A DNA stretch of 64,000 bases, taken from assembly GCF_003013715.1 (NCBI RefSeq), contig NC_072812.1, forward strand, positions 930,001 through 994,000. The letters are read 5' to 3'. The notes under the pieces are model-generated. The model was not told the origin of the DNA and made no database searches. It saw nothing but the letters and a program-made list of their open reading frames with translations. The translations under genes and the position numbers were made by a program. Position 1 is the first letter of the stretch; each line of letters opens with the position of its first letter. Below are positions 19,015-28,717 of this stretch, piece after piece. This DNA comes from Candidozyma auris (taxonomy: Eukaryota > Ascomycota > Pichiomycetes > Serinales > Metschnikowiaceae).

Positions 19015-21237
19015 TTAAGCTGCTTCACCTGTCTTTTGCTTTTTCGCCTTCCAGGCCAAATACTTAGCGCTGTGGCCCACGGGGTTCACCGTAATGCCAC
19101 TAATCATCGAGGGGGGTGAACGGAACCATATTTTTTGCCCATTCAAGTTGATGAGAGACTTACTCACTTCTCCCAAGTCAGAAGACTCTTCACCTTCTTC
19201 TGGGGCCTTTTCAACATACGAAACAACTCCTCCTGGTAGAACTGTAGAGTATACCGAAGTTGAGGCATGGTAACCGGAAGCAGCAGGAGATGCAACCGGT
19301 GGAGTCGCACGTGAGCTGATTGCAGGCGAGTCAGCTCGGTAAGTCTTTGGCACGTACGGCTTGTATGTACCAATTGGGGGTTGTGCTGGAGGCTGGGGTG
19401 TGTATGGCTGTCTGTAGTTGTCAAAAGACGGGTTCCCTGGGTTACTTGGGAGTGGGGCATCTTCGTGCTGCCCTGGAATGTAGTTCACAGAAACAGAACG
19501 TGTGCCCGAGGAAGAGTATATACCTGATCCAGTCACAGACTTGAGCTGAGAAACTGGTGTGAAGATGTAGGCCTTACGACCAGACACGGGGTCGTCGAAC
19601 TCGGGGGCTGGTGCAACATTTGGCGACGTCGAACACTGCCCAAGCTCATCGTTATAGAATGGGGGCCTAAGGTAGACTGAGCCAACAACTGGCGGACCAT
19701 TGGGATTGGCGCCCTGCTGAGGAGGAGACGCTGGCATTTCGTCGTAGGCGTTGGCGGGCAACAAATGCTTGATAGGAGACTCATACTTGATAAGCTTTCT
19801 AGGCTCATTGATAGGAACGATTGGCTGATCAATATGTCTGATCTCGTCGGGCAAACAGGCCTTCCACGTTCTAATTCTGTTGAAGACATAGTTGTTGGCA
19901 TTGTATCGGAATTCACATATGAACCACTCTGAACCTGGAGGAAGCAAGTTAGGAGGTATGTCACCTTTCTGATAGTGGGTCAAGAAGATCACGTAACATG
20001 GTCCAACAATGTCTTCAGCCAAGTGGTCTCTATATTCACCGGTTTTGCACACCTCGTTCATGTAGAACAATCTGTCCACACGATGACAGGTCTGCTCTGC
20101 ACGGATGTACCAACAAACATTAGTGTACTCAATACCGTCACAGGTCCACAATCGGAAAATTTGACCACAGGTTGGCTTGTTAGCATCATTAGGGTTTTTT
20201 ATGAGAACCCAGTCACCGACCTTATATGCGCGGCCATTTACAGTGACAGAATCTATAGGTGTCTTGAGGCTTTTTGGATTATCTGAACCGGTCGTAGCGA
20301 CAATGAAATCCTTCTCGGGTCTTGCCATCTCCTTATCGATAATTTCTGATGCTTGTTTTTCAAACATAAGCACATCGTTCATCATTGCAGGATCAGAGGC
20401 ATTGTACAATTTGGCATTTCCAATCATGAGGTTCAAATCGTCTAGGAACTGTTGCACATCGTGGTATTTTCTCGAACGCACCTTTGTTCTAATCTCATGT
20501 AGGGAGATGGGGTGTGCGACGATGTTGTAGTAGCCCGGTGTCGACTTATCGGGCAACCTCTCAAAGTGGGAAGTCAAGATGAGGTTTTCATCGTCAGGAT
20601 GGCGTATTCTCTTGAAGTTCTTGAGAATCGATTTAATCCTGGACTCGTATGGCTTGTCGATAATAGGAGGACGCCCACGCCTCACACCGCCCTCTGCCGC
20701 TTTTAAAGCTTGAGATGACGACTTGCTGTGCGAGTGGTACGAGGAAGAGTGCTCGTCGTCGTCGTAGTCCTCATTCTTCATGAATGGCAGTGCACTATTG
20801 CCCTCACCATCCATTGCAAGATGGTCATAGTCGTCCAAGGGACCCAAATCAGGATAGTGCACATTCGTCAGCAACGCGAGATTCTTATCCGAAGAAAGCT
20901 TGGGAATCACGGTATCCTTGATTAAGTTATCCAAGATTAGAGCGTTTTCGTAGATCTGAGACCCTGGCTCGTTGTAGTGGCGTGCATTCCACGTTATTTG
21001 TGCCAAGTCACGTACAAACTCCTGGGCATCCCTGTAGGCTAGTCTTTTCACCTGTCTAGCGATGATGTGGAGCGAAATCGGGCGGGTGATCACTTTATAG
21101 TAGTCTGTGCCAGTTCTAGGAGGAAGTTTGTGGAAGTCATTGGCGATGGACGCACCAGCGTTGTTTTTCAACAGGTACACCAGCTCAATGAACCCGTTGA
21201 GCCTTGTGGCGAGTTTTTTTATTTCTCTTTCGGACAT
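19015..21237 (-). CDS. RSC2: RSC chromatin-remodelling subunit, Rsc1/Rsc2 type
   Basis: The product is 740 residues from the ATG at 21235-21237; the frame extends further only to a GTG. Bromodomain 1 is at about 5-110, with its acetyl-lysine Asn in ARHYNEPG. Bromodomain 2 is at about 205-310, with the Asn in AKLYNASDP. A BAH domain spans about 355-475 (YKVGDWVLIKNP ... FYMNEVCKTGEY ... CYVIF). A Pro/Ser-rich tail follows, ending in a conserved-looking KIWFRSPP ... WKAKKQK. This order is that of yeast Rsc1 and Rsc2. CUG-clade yeasts usually keep a single gene of this pair, so the symbol is approximate. RSC slides and ejects nucleosomes. Its promoter contains a TTTCGCAGCC copy about 290 bp upstream. 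Confidence 0.93.
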   Translation of the reverse strand: MSEREIKKLATRLNGFIELVYLLKNNAGASIANDFHKLPPRTGTDYYKVITRPISLHIIARQVKRLAYRDAQEFVRDLAQITWNARHYNEPGSQIYENALILDNLIKDTVIPKLSSDKNLALLTNVHYPDLGPLDDYDHLAMDGEGNSALPFMKNEDYDDDEHSSSYHSHSKSSSQALKAAEGGVRRGRPPIIDKPYESRIKSILKNFKRIRHPDDENLILTSHFERLPDKSTPGYYNIVAHPISLHEIRTKVRSRKYHDVQQFLDDLNLMIGNAKLYNASDPAMMNDVLMFEKQASEIIDKEMARPEKDFIVATTGSDNPKSLKTPIDSVTVNGRAYKVGDWVLIKNPNDANKPTCGQIFRLWTCDGIEYTNVCWYIRAEQTCHRVDRLFYMNEVCKTGEYRDHLAEDIVGPCYVIFLTHYQKGDIPPNLLPPGSEWFICEFRYNANNYVFNRIRTWKACLPDEIRHIDQPIVPINEPRKLIKYESPIKHLLPANAYDEMPASPPQQGANPNGPPVVGSVYLRPPFYNDELGQCSTSPNVAPAPEFDDPVSGRKAYIFTPVSQLKSVTGSGIYSSSGTRSVSVNYIPGQHEDAPLPSNPGNPSFDNYRQPYTPQPPAQPPIGTYKPYVPKTYRADSPAISSRATPPVASPAASGYHASTSVYSTVLPGGVVSYVEKAPEEGEESSDLGEVSKSLINLNGQKIWFRSPPSMISGITVNPVGHSAKYLAWKAKKQKTGEAA

Positions 21238-21620
21238 GGCGTCTAGAGGTTGTGTGGAGGGACTGTACAACGCTAGTGTTAAAGTGAATGGTTGTTTATG
21301 GATTATTTCATGGTGCGTAGTCTTTTTGGGCCGCACACGTACTGGAAGTGGTAGCCATACGTTATGAAGAATGGAGACTCGTAATCATGGAAATCTAAAT
21401 GATCTAGACAGAATATGCCTCTTTTGAAGTTGAAAAGATTATAACCTTTGTGTCGATTATTAGTTCGTGCTTCCAAGTGCTCACACTTACTTCTTTTTTT
21501 TTTTTTTTGTTTTGGCTCATTTTTTTCGCAGCCATTACTTTTTGCCTACGTCTCTGAAAAACCGTACTTATACATTGATATAATTTTCACATAACATCTA
21601 GCGTACAAGGATATGCCCTC
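21238..21620. other. Promoter region of the RSC gene
   Basis: It holds a T-run of about 16 at 21493-21508 followed by a TTTCGCAGCC copy. This is the only gap between RSC and the GH17 gene. Confidence 0.5.
21524..21533 (+). promoter_or_regulatory. TTTCGCAGCC intergenic motif, copy 3
   Basis: Exact copy within CATTTTTTTCGCAGCCATT, about 287 bp upstream of the RSC ATG. Confidence 0.5.
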
Positions 21621-23213
21621 TTAAACGCTTGGATCGCCGTAAATACCCCAGTGCTGCTCGACGTTCCAGGAGCCAGGGTTTTTCCAGTAGTCATTATACA
21701 TAGTGAACATGATCACTTCACTGCCCATCACATTCCCCAACGACCGGACGGCACTGAACTGATTTTGCAAGGAAGGAACCGCCTCTCCCACAGTATTACC
21801 AAAGGAAGGCCAGCCACTTTCAGTGACGAGAATGTCCTTGCCGTTGTTGCAGTGACTCCTCAACTGTGCCACTTGCTGCTTCAACCAAGAGCCAGAAGTC
21901 AGAGCCTCCACTCCACTGAAGTATGGGTGGCAGTTCACAGCAAGGTAATCCGAGATGTCACACATCAGTGAATCGGCCATTACAGCCGCCAAGGTGTCAA
22001 CAGTGACAATGTAGCCATTGTAAGAAGGAGCGTTCAGCTTGAACCACTGTCTGGCCTCGTTCACAGCGTTTCTCACCTGAGAGGCAGTTTTGGTGCCGGC
22101 ATTGACAAGCTCGTTGCCAATGGCAACAGTGTGAACAGCATTCCAGCCACGAGAGCCGCTATTGACCTGCTGAGCCATGTTGCTCAAGTCGCTGTCCAAG
22201 TTGTCAATTGACCACACACCCAAGTAGAGCTTCTGCGATGACGACATGGCGCTCACCACATTCTGGATACCGGAGCAGTCCACAGAATAAAGTCTGATGA
22301 GATTGAAAGATCTCAATTTGGCAATGTCAGAGGCAACCTCGCTTGCGGTCTTACATTGACCGCTCTTAGTGTATGGAGAGTAGGTGATTCCAGCACCCTT
22401 CTCAGCGTAAGCAGCGATTTTGGCGACATGGGAGTCCGAAGCAGCGGAAGCACTCAGCAGCGGTTGCGATGAGTCCGAGCCGTCTCCAGTACCGCCCACA
22501 ACCACGGGTTCGGTGAACCCTGGGGTTTCTCTACCTGCACTACTGGCACCGCCGCTAGTCTGTGATGGGGTATATGAGCCAGAACCGGCTGTGCCTGAAG
22601 AGATCCCTGTGGAGCCTGAAGAGCCCGAGGAGCCCGAGGATCCACCAAACAAACCACTTAGCCAGCCGAGAAGGCCACCTGAACTCAGCGATCCTGAGCT
22701 CGAGCTTGCGGGCGCGGGCGCAGAGCTCGAAGTTGAAGTTGTAGATGTGGAGCTCAGTGACGAGGATCCATCAAAAAGACTAAGTAGTGAACTGAGGAAC
22801 CCTCCCAGTTTGCTACCTGACGAGGCTGCCTGAGTCGAAGCAGCCGTAGCACCCGTAGCAGCAGCGGATGTAGTAGGGACAGGAGTAGCGGCGGCAGCAG
22901 CCGGAGTGGTGGTATCATCGCTGCCAAAAAGCTGCGCAAAGAAGCCCTTGGAAGAGGTAGTAGGCTCAGGGGCTGGAGCTGGAGCAGCAGTGGTGGTATC
23001 ATCGCTGCCAAAGAGCTGAGCGAAGAAGCCTTTGGAAGTAGCAGTAGGCTCAGGGGCTGGAGCTGGAGCAGCAGTGGTAGTCTCAGCGGATCCACTGAGG
23101 AGCTCAGCCCAACCAACATTTGCAGTTGTTGTCAAAGTGACGACATCCCGCTTGACGTCCTCTATCGGAGCTGCTGCTGCTAGGGCAGCGAACATAAGAA
23201 GCTTTAATTGCAT
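21621..23213 (-). CDS. MP65: Secreted GH17 cell-wall glucanase-like protein (Mp65/Scw4/Scw10 type)
   Basis: This is a 530-residue secreted protein. It has a signal peptide at 1 to about 15, a Kex2-like KR at 21-22, then a Ser/Thr/Ala/Pro-rich linker to about 260. The glycoside hydrolase family 17 domain (about 265-530) carries the acid/base Glu368 in AIGNELV and the nucleophile Glu465 in VTESGWPS. GITYSPYTKSGQCKT resembles Candida Mp65 and yeast Scw4/Scw10, which act on cell-wall beta-1,3-glucan. It is longer than Mp65 (378) because of the linker, which contains two 28-residue repeats at 45-72 and 73-100. A TATA box (GGATATATAG) sits about 195 bp upstream. The symbol is by family only. Confidence 0.9.
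   Translation of the reverse strand: MQLKLLMFAALAAAAPIEDVKRDVVTLTTTANVGWAELLSGSAETTTAAPAPAPEPTATSKGFFAQLFGSDDTTTAAPAPAPEPTTSSKGFFAQLFGSDDTTTPAAAAATPVPTTSAAATGATAASTQAASSGSKLGGFLSSLLSLFDGSSSLSSTSTTSTSSSAPAPASSSSGSLSSGGLLGWLSGLFGGSSGSSGSSGSTGISSGTAGSGSYTPSQTSGGASSAGRETPGFTEPVVVGGTGDGSDSSQPLLSASAASDSHVAKIAAYAEKGAGITYSPYTKSGQCKTASEVASDIAKLRSFNLIRLYSVDCSGIQNVVSAMSSSQKLYLGVWSIDNLDSDLSNMAQQVNSGSRGWNAVHTVAIGNELVNAGTKTASQVRNAVNEARQWFKLNAPSYNGYIVTVDTLAAVMADSLMCDISDYLAVNCHPYFSGVEALTSGSWLKQQVAQLRSHCNNGKDILVTESGWPSFGNTVGEAVPSLQNQFSAVRSLGNVMGSEVIMFTMYNDYWKNPGSWNVEQHWGIYGDPSV
22914..23081 (-). repeat. Two tandem 84-bp coding repeats in the GH17 protein linker
   Basis: Two in-frame units encode TTTAAPAPAPEPT..SKGFFAQLFGSDD with a two-residue difference. 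A third degenerate unit (GWAELLSGSAE) precedes them. Confidence 0.85.
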
Positions 23214-24476
23214 TGTGGCAGGTTAAAGAACCAACAGTCAAACCCAGAAGAAAATTGGAAAGTCAACAAACAGAAGCGAAACTGAAAAACAAAATAACCT
23301 TGAGGACAAGGCTCAAACGTTCAAGAAAGGTAAAAGGGTAAGAAGGAAAGTCGATGAACTTCTGAGGGCCAGTTCTTTAGCTTTTCCACAAAATGTGGGG
23401 GGAATAAATCGGATATATAGTGGCGATGTATCAACAACAGCCGACGGATTGTTGCAAGCAGCCGAAAGTGGTATAAAGGTAAAAATCAATAGAAAGCTCA
23501 GAGACCAGAACCAAGACTCACAGTAGAAATGCCCCATTAGGCAAAAGACAGATTTCGCAGCCATTAAGTGTGTGCAGTACGTATACCCTTTTAGGAAAAG
23601 TGATATACCTATGATGTATCAACAACACTTCCATTTGCCGGCAGTGTTGACAAGCACACATCCCTACCTCATGCACAGAGCCAGGCTTTGACCATTCTGG
23701 GCTAATTACGACGCTATAACTTGCTGCATCACTACCACTGGGCGCAGTGTTCGGCCACTGTCCCGACGCACACATTTGAGAATATTGCCATAATAGGTAA
23801 CACCCCAGTTAACTCTGCGCATTTTGACACATTTCCTTGCACCAAAAGCGCTTCTGCTATAAGGTGGCTCTGCAAATCAACCTCGAGAAGAAACGTTGAA
23901 AACCCTGTCTTACCTCCATCGGCTGATCCTTAATTATTTCATATCGTAGCCGAGTGTAAAGAAAAAGGCGGACCTCCACCTCTCCGACTAGGAGCGACGA
24001 TATTGGACCTGACTACCACACATGGATATCCAAGAAAACATAGTCTTGGCTTGATAATTTGTGAGCTGCATCGCATCACCGTCAAAAGTCCGCGACAAGC
24101 GTTGGCTGCGGACCCCGATTCCCCACCTCATCGGGATTTTGCAGCCAAGATTACCGAGACCTCAGATTTCCAAAATTGAAGACTCCCTCCACTTCATCTT
24201 TGTGATTGTTTGCCGCTGAACACTGAGCCAAATCGATGACGTTGATTGCACGCTTTAAGTAAAAGCATACCTTACCACAAGACACATTTCTTCGTTTTGT
24301 TCATTGAAAGCTGGGTTCACCCCCCTCCCCCCCTCATCAACACCCAGGGCAAGCACGTGTAGAGCTCCTTCTCCACTGAACCCTTCTGCAAGCTGTGAAA
24401 CGCATGCACCGGCCGGGATCGTCTGTGGACTTCCTTCGACTGTTACCCCAGAACCTCCTCACTGCACCGTCGCTAC
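23214..24476. other. 1.26 kb upstream region of the GH17 gene
   Basis: It contains a TATA-like sequence at about 23412, a TTTCGCAGCC copy at 23553 and a one-base variant (ATTTTGCAGCCA) at about 24136. Short ORFs are not convincing. Confidence 0.5.
23553..23562 (+). promoter_or_regulatory. TTTCGCAGCC intergenic motif, copy 4
   Basis: Exact copy about 340 bp upstream of the GH17 gene ATG. Confidence 0.5.
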
Positions 24477-25181
24477 TCAGTGAAACCAGCGTATGATGAA
24501 AAAGAAAAGCACAAAAAGTATAATCACCCCTCCCCAGAAAAGCCACTTGTTTTGCTTGGCCCTTCGTTCTATAGTTCTGATCGTACCTTGAGACACACCC
24601 AAAGTGACCAAACTCTCGGAAAACTTCGACCCAAGTTTCCTCAATGTCTCGTTCTGCTCTACGAGATCCTCAAATGCGTTCTGGCCCATCTCCAAGATCT
24701 GGTCAAGCTGCTGACTCCCTCGAGAAAGCGACTGCTTTTCTTTGTAGAGCCCTTCCAGATACGACATGGAAGCCTGCTGCTGTTGCTGGTGGTGGTAACT
24801 CTGGGTGTACCCCAGTCTTGGTGACTCTGCCTCGTACGGGTTTTCAGAGGCTCCTGCAACGTGTCGCCTGCCCATAAGCTCCTGGTGGTCGTTTTCTTGT
24901 AGAAGAAGCTCTCTTTGCTGGCGTAACGAGTCAAATTTTTCTTGGAATTGTTGCAATTCACTGTTGAACTTTTCCAATCTTGCACGCTGCTTCTCGTCGC
25001 CCCCGCCTGTCTGCTGAATCATGTCATTGTACTCTTTTATGGTTTTCTTAAATGCTGTTAACGATGTGATGATGGACCCTTGGAGCGACATGGGCGACGT
25101 CAGAAGGTTTTTCTCCAACGAAGCTAGATCTCGCGTGAGATGATGTGTCTGCTTTATACCGTGGTTGTAGAGAGCGTTCAT
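24477..25181 (-). CDS. BOS1: ER-Golgi v-SNARE Bos1 (membrin)
   Basis: Bos1 is the SNARE on ER-derived vesicles that pairs with Sed5, Bet1 and Sec22 for fusion with the Golgi. The 234-residue product starts at the ATG encoding MNALYNHGIKQ, which matches the S. cerevisiae start MNALYNHAVKQ; the longer frame begins at a GTG and is ignored. An N-terminal three-helix region contains LEKNLLTSPMSLQGSI. The SNARE motif is at about 150-208 (QLDQILEMGQNAFEDLVEQN ... LVTLGVSQGTI), followed by a C-terminal anchor (WLFWGGVIILFVLFFFIIRW). A Gln-rich loop lies before the SNARE motif. A CACGTG E-box lies about 85 bp upstream. Confidence 0.95.
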   Translation of the reverse strand: MNALYNHGIKQTHHLTRDLASLEKNLLTSPMSLQGSIITSLTAFKKTIKEYNDMIQQTGGGDEKQRARLEKFNSELQQFQEKFDSLRQQRELLLQENDHQELMGRRHVAGASENPYEAESPRLGYTQSYHHQQQQQASMSYLEGLYKEKQSLSRGSQQLDQILEMGQNAFEDLVEQNETLRKLGSKFSESLVTLGVSQGTIRTIERRAKQNKWLFWGGVIILFVLFFFIIRWFH

Positions 25182-25734
25182 AAGCGTGGAATTGGCAAGT
25201 TGGACACTGGTTTTTGTTTGAACCTTGTTTGGTGAAACCAGCCTGTCTGAAATACCGTGTGGGGTCACGTGCGAGATGGGGAATTACGAATAGGGTGGTC
25301 AACTCCGTGGAAGAGAAAGAAGAGGCGATTCAATTGTAGAGATGGTCATTTTTACTGGGATTTGTATTTATGGAGGTCGTGTTATATCCATAGGAGCGAA
25401 CGAATTAGTTGTTCAACTCTGCGTGCCGTCTGAGTCTTCGTACCAAATATACCACATAGTATTTCGCAGCCAAATCGCAGCCAGTAGCTGCGATGCAATA
25501 GTAATCACATTTCTTACCTGTAAATGGCGAGGAGCACAATAAGGACAGCGACTCTGTCCGCAGAAGAATGATTATTTTGCAATCGAAATGGCCTTGCGTT
25601 CGAAGCGCGAGACTCTGGAGCCAACCCTTTCGGCCCTGTCCTTAGTCCGTGCAAAAAGACGCAGTATCATTCGAAACCTTGAAGTATGTTCTTCACAGTT
25701 TATTCAAAAGCTAGTCGAGCCTGTACGCGTTGAC
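25182..25734. other. BOS1 promoter region
   Basis: It holds the CACGTG near 25266 and a doubled TCGCAGCC motif at 25462-25482. No gene. Confidence 0.5.
25462..25482 (+). promoter_or_regulatory. TTTCGCAGCC intergenic motif, copy 5, with adjacent half copy
   Basis: The exact 10-mer (25462-25471) is followed after three bases by TCGCAGCC (25475-25482), then by AGTAGCTGCGA. It is about 280 bp upstream of the BOS1 ATG. Confidence 0.55.
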
Positions 25735-26322
25735 TTAACCGAAGAAACGCACAAAGGCCAACATCAAGGCAGCAGTACCAGAGCTTACACCGATCAACCA
25801 CTGCATGACTTGCGTTTTCACCGACTTGATTTGCATTTGCATGTTGGCGATTTCCTCGTCAATTCTCGTGTACGTATCTTCGATTTTCAGCTCGTGAAGT
25901 GAACTTTCCTCACGTATTCTGCCCTTTTCCAAATTCAAATCGAGCCTCACTCCAGCAGAGTTCTTTGTGATTTCCTCTTTGAGTCTATTTTGAAGATTCG
26001 TCAAATTTGTACGCAACTGCTCTTGTTCCTTCTTGAGGTTTGTGAACTCAGACTTGTCCATTGTCTGAAGTTCACCTTTCAACTTCGCAAAATCAACTTT
26101 CTGCTGGTATGCAATGGAGTTCAAGGTTTCCTTGGTAACCAAATTTTTAGCGATCGACGAGATGCCGTCATTCACAGCCTTGTTTACGATGTTCACGGCT
26201 GCTTCTGCCTGCTCCTCGGTAAACTTCCCCTTCGTCTGGAGCGACTGCACAAATTTCTTGGTGTCGAACTTGGTTATCGAGCTAAGCAGTCTCCTTGTTA
26301 TATTTTGTTGCACGCTGTACAT
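25735..26322 (-). CDS. FMP32: Mitochondrial CCDC90/MCUR1-family protein Fmp32
   Basis: This is a 195-residue mitochondrial inner-membrane protein of the CCDC90 (DUF1640) family. Yeast Fmp32 is related to human MCUR1 and has been linked to cytochrome c oxidase assembly and mitochondrial proline metabolism. A basic N-terminus (MYSVQQNITRRLLSSITKF) fits mitochondrial import. The family N-terminal block is FDTKKFVQSLQTKGKFTEEQAE. A long coiled coil covers about 75-165, and a C-terminal membrane helix follows (WLIGVSSGTAALMLAFVRFF). The frame extends to an ATG at 26454 with uncharacteristic sequence, so the later ATG is preferred. It is divergent from FMP25 and shares its 332-bp promoter. Confidence 0.88.
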   Translation of the reverse strand: MYSVQQNITRRLLSSITKFDTKKFVQSLQTKGKFTEEQAEAAVNIVNKAVNDGISSIAKNLVTKETLNSIAYQQKVDFAKLKGELQTMDKSEFTNLKKEQEQLRTNLTNLQNRLKEEITKNSAGVRLDLNLEKGRIREESSLHELKIEDTYTRIDEEIANMQMQIKSVKTQVMQWLIGVSSGTAALMLAFVRFFG

Positions 26323-26654
26323 AAAATGTATGGTGGATACTGGATGTGTAAGTGGGTTTATTGATAAGTGGTAGAATTTGTGACTTGTGAGGTTGATATG
26401 TACTGCAGACAATGCGCCACAACTGACACAACAAAGGTGACACAAAGGGTACATCTTTTGCCGTCAATCAGCAAAAGACAGCAGGAACCCCTTTCAACAC
26501 CTACAACTGGTAGCTATCAACTACCAAAGCCTTCATTTGGGTTTTTTTTTTGCATTGGACCAGCTAACCATATTGTGTTTCCTGCATATAGTTGCGCTAT
26601 ATCGGGTCTGTATTCTCAACTAGTGCTATCTCTAAAGCTAAGCTATTGTTCAGA
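26323..26654. promoter_or_regulatory. Bidirectional promoter FMP32/FMP25
   Basis: These 332 bp lie between two divergent nuclear genes for mitochondrial proteins; a T-run is at about 26540. Shared regulation is inferred from geometry only. Confidence 0.45.
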
Positions 26655-28646
26655 ATGCTTGCTAGGGTTCGTTTGGCGAGACTGTTACGTCTCCCAAAAC
26701 CGCTCCATCAGGTAAACGTGGTGAGACTATACTCTGACAAATACAAATCCATTGATGAGTTCAACAAGCAGAAGAAGGAGTTCAAGTTCGGATACGGGGT
26801 CGATGAGATGACCGAATCAGGAGAGCTCGAAAGGAAAGAAAGACTTGATGATGCTGCCGATGGGTTTGCCGAATTTGACATAAGTAAACATCCCCGTTTG
26901 CAGGGCCTCAAGCATAATCTGCCTGAGTGGAAAGAGCAAATGTTCATCATACAGCAGGAAATGCAGAAAGACCAAGAGAAGGCCAGAAGATCATGGGAGA
27001 GAAGAGAAAGGTTCAAAGCGCTTGGAGCTGGTGTGTTTGCTTTAGTGTCTATTGTGGGAGTTTATTCGGTGGTGATGAACTATAAGTATTTGAAAGGATG
27101 GGCTCTGAATAAGTTGAACTTTGACATAGACGACTCCAAAGTGAGAGATATGAAGGATCCAAAGGGAAACAAGAAGAAGACAAAGAACTTGGTTGATCGT
27201 TTGAATGAGGAGTTGAAGCTTGTTCCTGGCTTTGTCAAGAATCTTGTGGACTCTACTACCACACCTGGTCTCTATGTATTTGGGGGGTTCATGAAGAACA
27301 AACTTCCCGCTCGATTGAGCTTCTTTGATGGCATGTACCTTCAAGATGTGCTGGTTCAAAAAGACTATTTGGTGGCCATTGATGACCTGGGAAGAGTGTA
27401 TCACCACAGCCCCAAATTCAAAGAGCCAGTTTTGGTGAAAATGCCTCTGAAGGTTATGCGGGTAATTTACTCCGAGGACAGTTTTTACTACTTATCCAAT
27501 AATCAGAAAGATATCTACTGTGGACCTAAACTCAAGGAGTTGCCTAAGAAGGTGCGAGGCTGGTTAGGCTCGACCTCCTATGCTTACCCCGCTGAAAAAT
27601 TGAATGTCAGTGTGTTTAAGAAGGGAGAGAAAATCAAGGAAGTGGCAGCCGGTCTCAGTCACTTGCTTATTCTCAGCAATCAAGGCAGGCTTTTTGGTGT
27701 TATTGCTGCCAAAGGCGCTGAGAACAAAGGGCAATATGGCTCTCCTAAGTTCTCTCCATTCTTAAAGTCGCCAGGGATTGTTCCCAATGAAGTTTATGAG
27801 CTCACGAACTTAAACAACGAAATAGTCACGACAAAAGAAGGTAAATACGTTCGCCCAAGAACTTTCTCATCAATAGCCACTGGAGAGAATTTCAATATTG
27901 CTAGTGAATCGAACGGAAACATCTGGACCTGGGGTGCGAACGAGTTTGGCCAATGTGGCAAAGATTTGACATCAGCTGATGATATTCAGCCAGTTCCCAA
28001 AGTTGCATTTACCTTAGCTGACTTGGAGAGGGTCCTGAAATACAGCTTGCCCAAAAATGGCGCTGGCTTCAAATTCAACGTCAAAGATGTATTTGCTTCT
28101 GGCGAGACGTCATTCATTCAAATGCAGAGCTCGAATGAAGAAGATCCGCTGAAAGATCAGGAGCTTTTGCTCAGTTTCGGAGCCGGTCTCAAGGGCCAAC
28201 TAGGTCTTTCTCAGTATTTGCATGTCGCTTCTGTTCCTGCCGTACTCAAATCGCTTGTGGGCCTCACTGAATTCGACGAGAAGGCAAAGGAGGTCAGGAA
28301 TATTGGAATCAAGAATGTGGTAACTGGGAAAGACCACATTTTTGTGGTTTTGGATAACTCGGGTCCCAATAAAGATGTTCTTGTCTTTGGTGATAATACC
28401 AGTGGCCAATTTGGTAACGGGAAGACATTCAAGAGCTCAAAGCCGGTTGCATTACCTAAACTCATCGAACCAAGCGATTTTGAGGCCGGTGAGACTGAAC
28501 TGAAGAAGAGGTTGGCGAAAAAGATCAACAACCTCACCACTAACCGTCTCCAGCTCATGGACGGAGTGCAAATTGGCAAAAAGTCTGTAGAACAGGTGAT
28601 TGCGGGAGGAAGCGATGGGTCTGTTCTATTTTACCGTGTTAAGTAA
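26655..28646 (+). CDS. FMP25: Mitochondrial RCC1-repeat protein Fmp25
   Basis: This is a 663-residue inner-membrane protein; the yeast orthologue Fmp25 is needed for assembly of respiratory complex III (bc1). The ATG at 26655 gives a basic, Arg-rich targeting sequence (MLARVRLARLLRLPKPLHQ ... RLYS); the longer frame starts at a TTG. A charged helical matrix part precedes a membrane segment at about 121-143. A C-terminal RCC1-like beta-propeller follows, with blades ending in motifs such as IWTWGANEFGQCG, LLSFGAGLKGQLG and VLVFGDNTSGQFG. It is convergent with SEC53, stops 71 bp apart. Confidence 0.92.
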   Translation: MLARVRLARLLRLPKPLHQVNVVRLYSDKYKSIDEFNKQKKEFKFGYGVDEMTESGELERKERLDDAADGFAEFDISKHPRLQGLKHNLPEWKEQMFIIQQEMQKDQEKARRSWERRERFKALGAGVFALVSIVGVYSVVMNYKYLKGWALNKLNFDIDDSKVRDMKDPKGNKKKTKNLVDRLNEELKLVPGFVKNLVDSTTTPGLYVFGGFMKNKLPARLSFFDGMYLQDVLVQKDYLVAIDDLGRVYHHSPKFKEPVLVKMPLKVMRVIYSEDSFYYLSNNQKDIYCGPKLKELPKKVRGWLGSTSYAYPAEKLNVSVFKKGEKIKEVAAGLSHLLILSNQGRLFGVIAAKGAENKGQYGSPKFSPFLKSPGIVPNEVYELTNLNNEIVTTKEGKYVRPRTFSSIATGENFNIASESNGNIWTWGANEFGQCGKDLTSADDIQPVPKVAFTLADLERVLKYSLPKNGAGFKFNVKDVFASGETSFIQMQSSNEEDPLKDQELLLSFGAGLKGQLGLSQYLHVASVPAVLKSLVGLTEFDEKAKEVRNIGIKNVVTGKDHIFVVLDNSGPNKDVLVFGDNTSGQFGNGKTFKSSKPVALPKLIEPSDFEAGETELKKRLAKKINNLTTNRLQLMDGVQIGKKSVEQVIAGGSDGSVLFYRVK

Positions 28647-28717
28647 TGACGAATGCCGGTTTTCTTGTAAATACCCCAAATGTTTATATTGCATCTACAA
28701 ATCGAATTAAGCTGCAT

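Noticed and set aside
26454..26592. Longer starts for FMP32 (26454) and FMP25 (26592)
   Set aside because: The FMP32 extension is unlike the family; the FMP25 extension begins with TTG. Downstream ATGs give proper mitochondrial N-termini.
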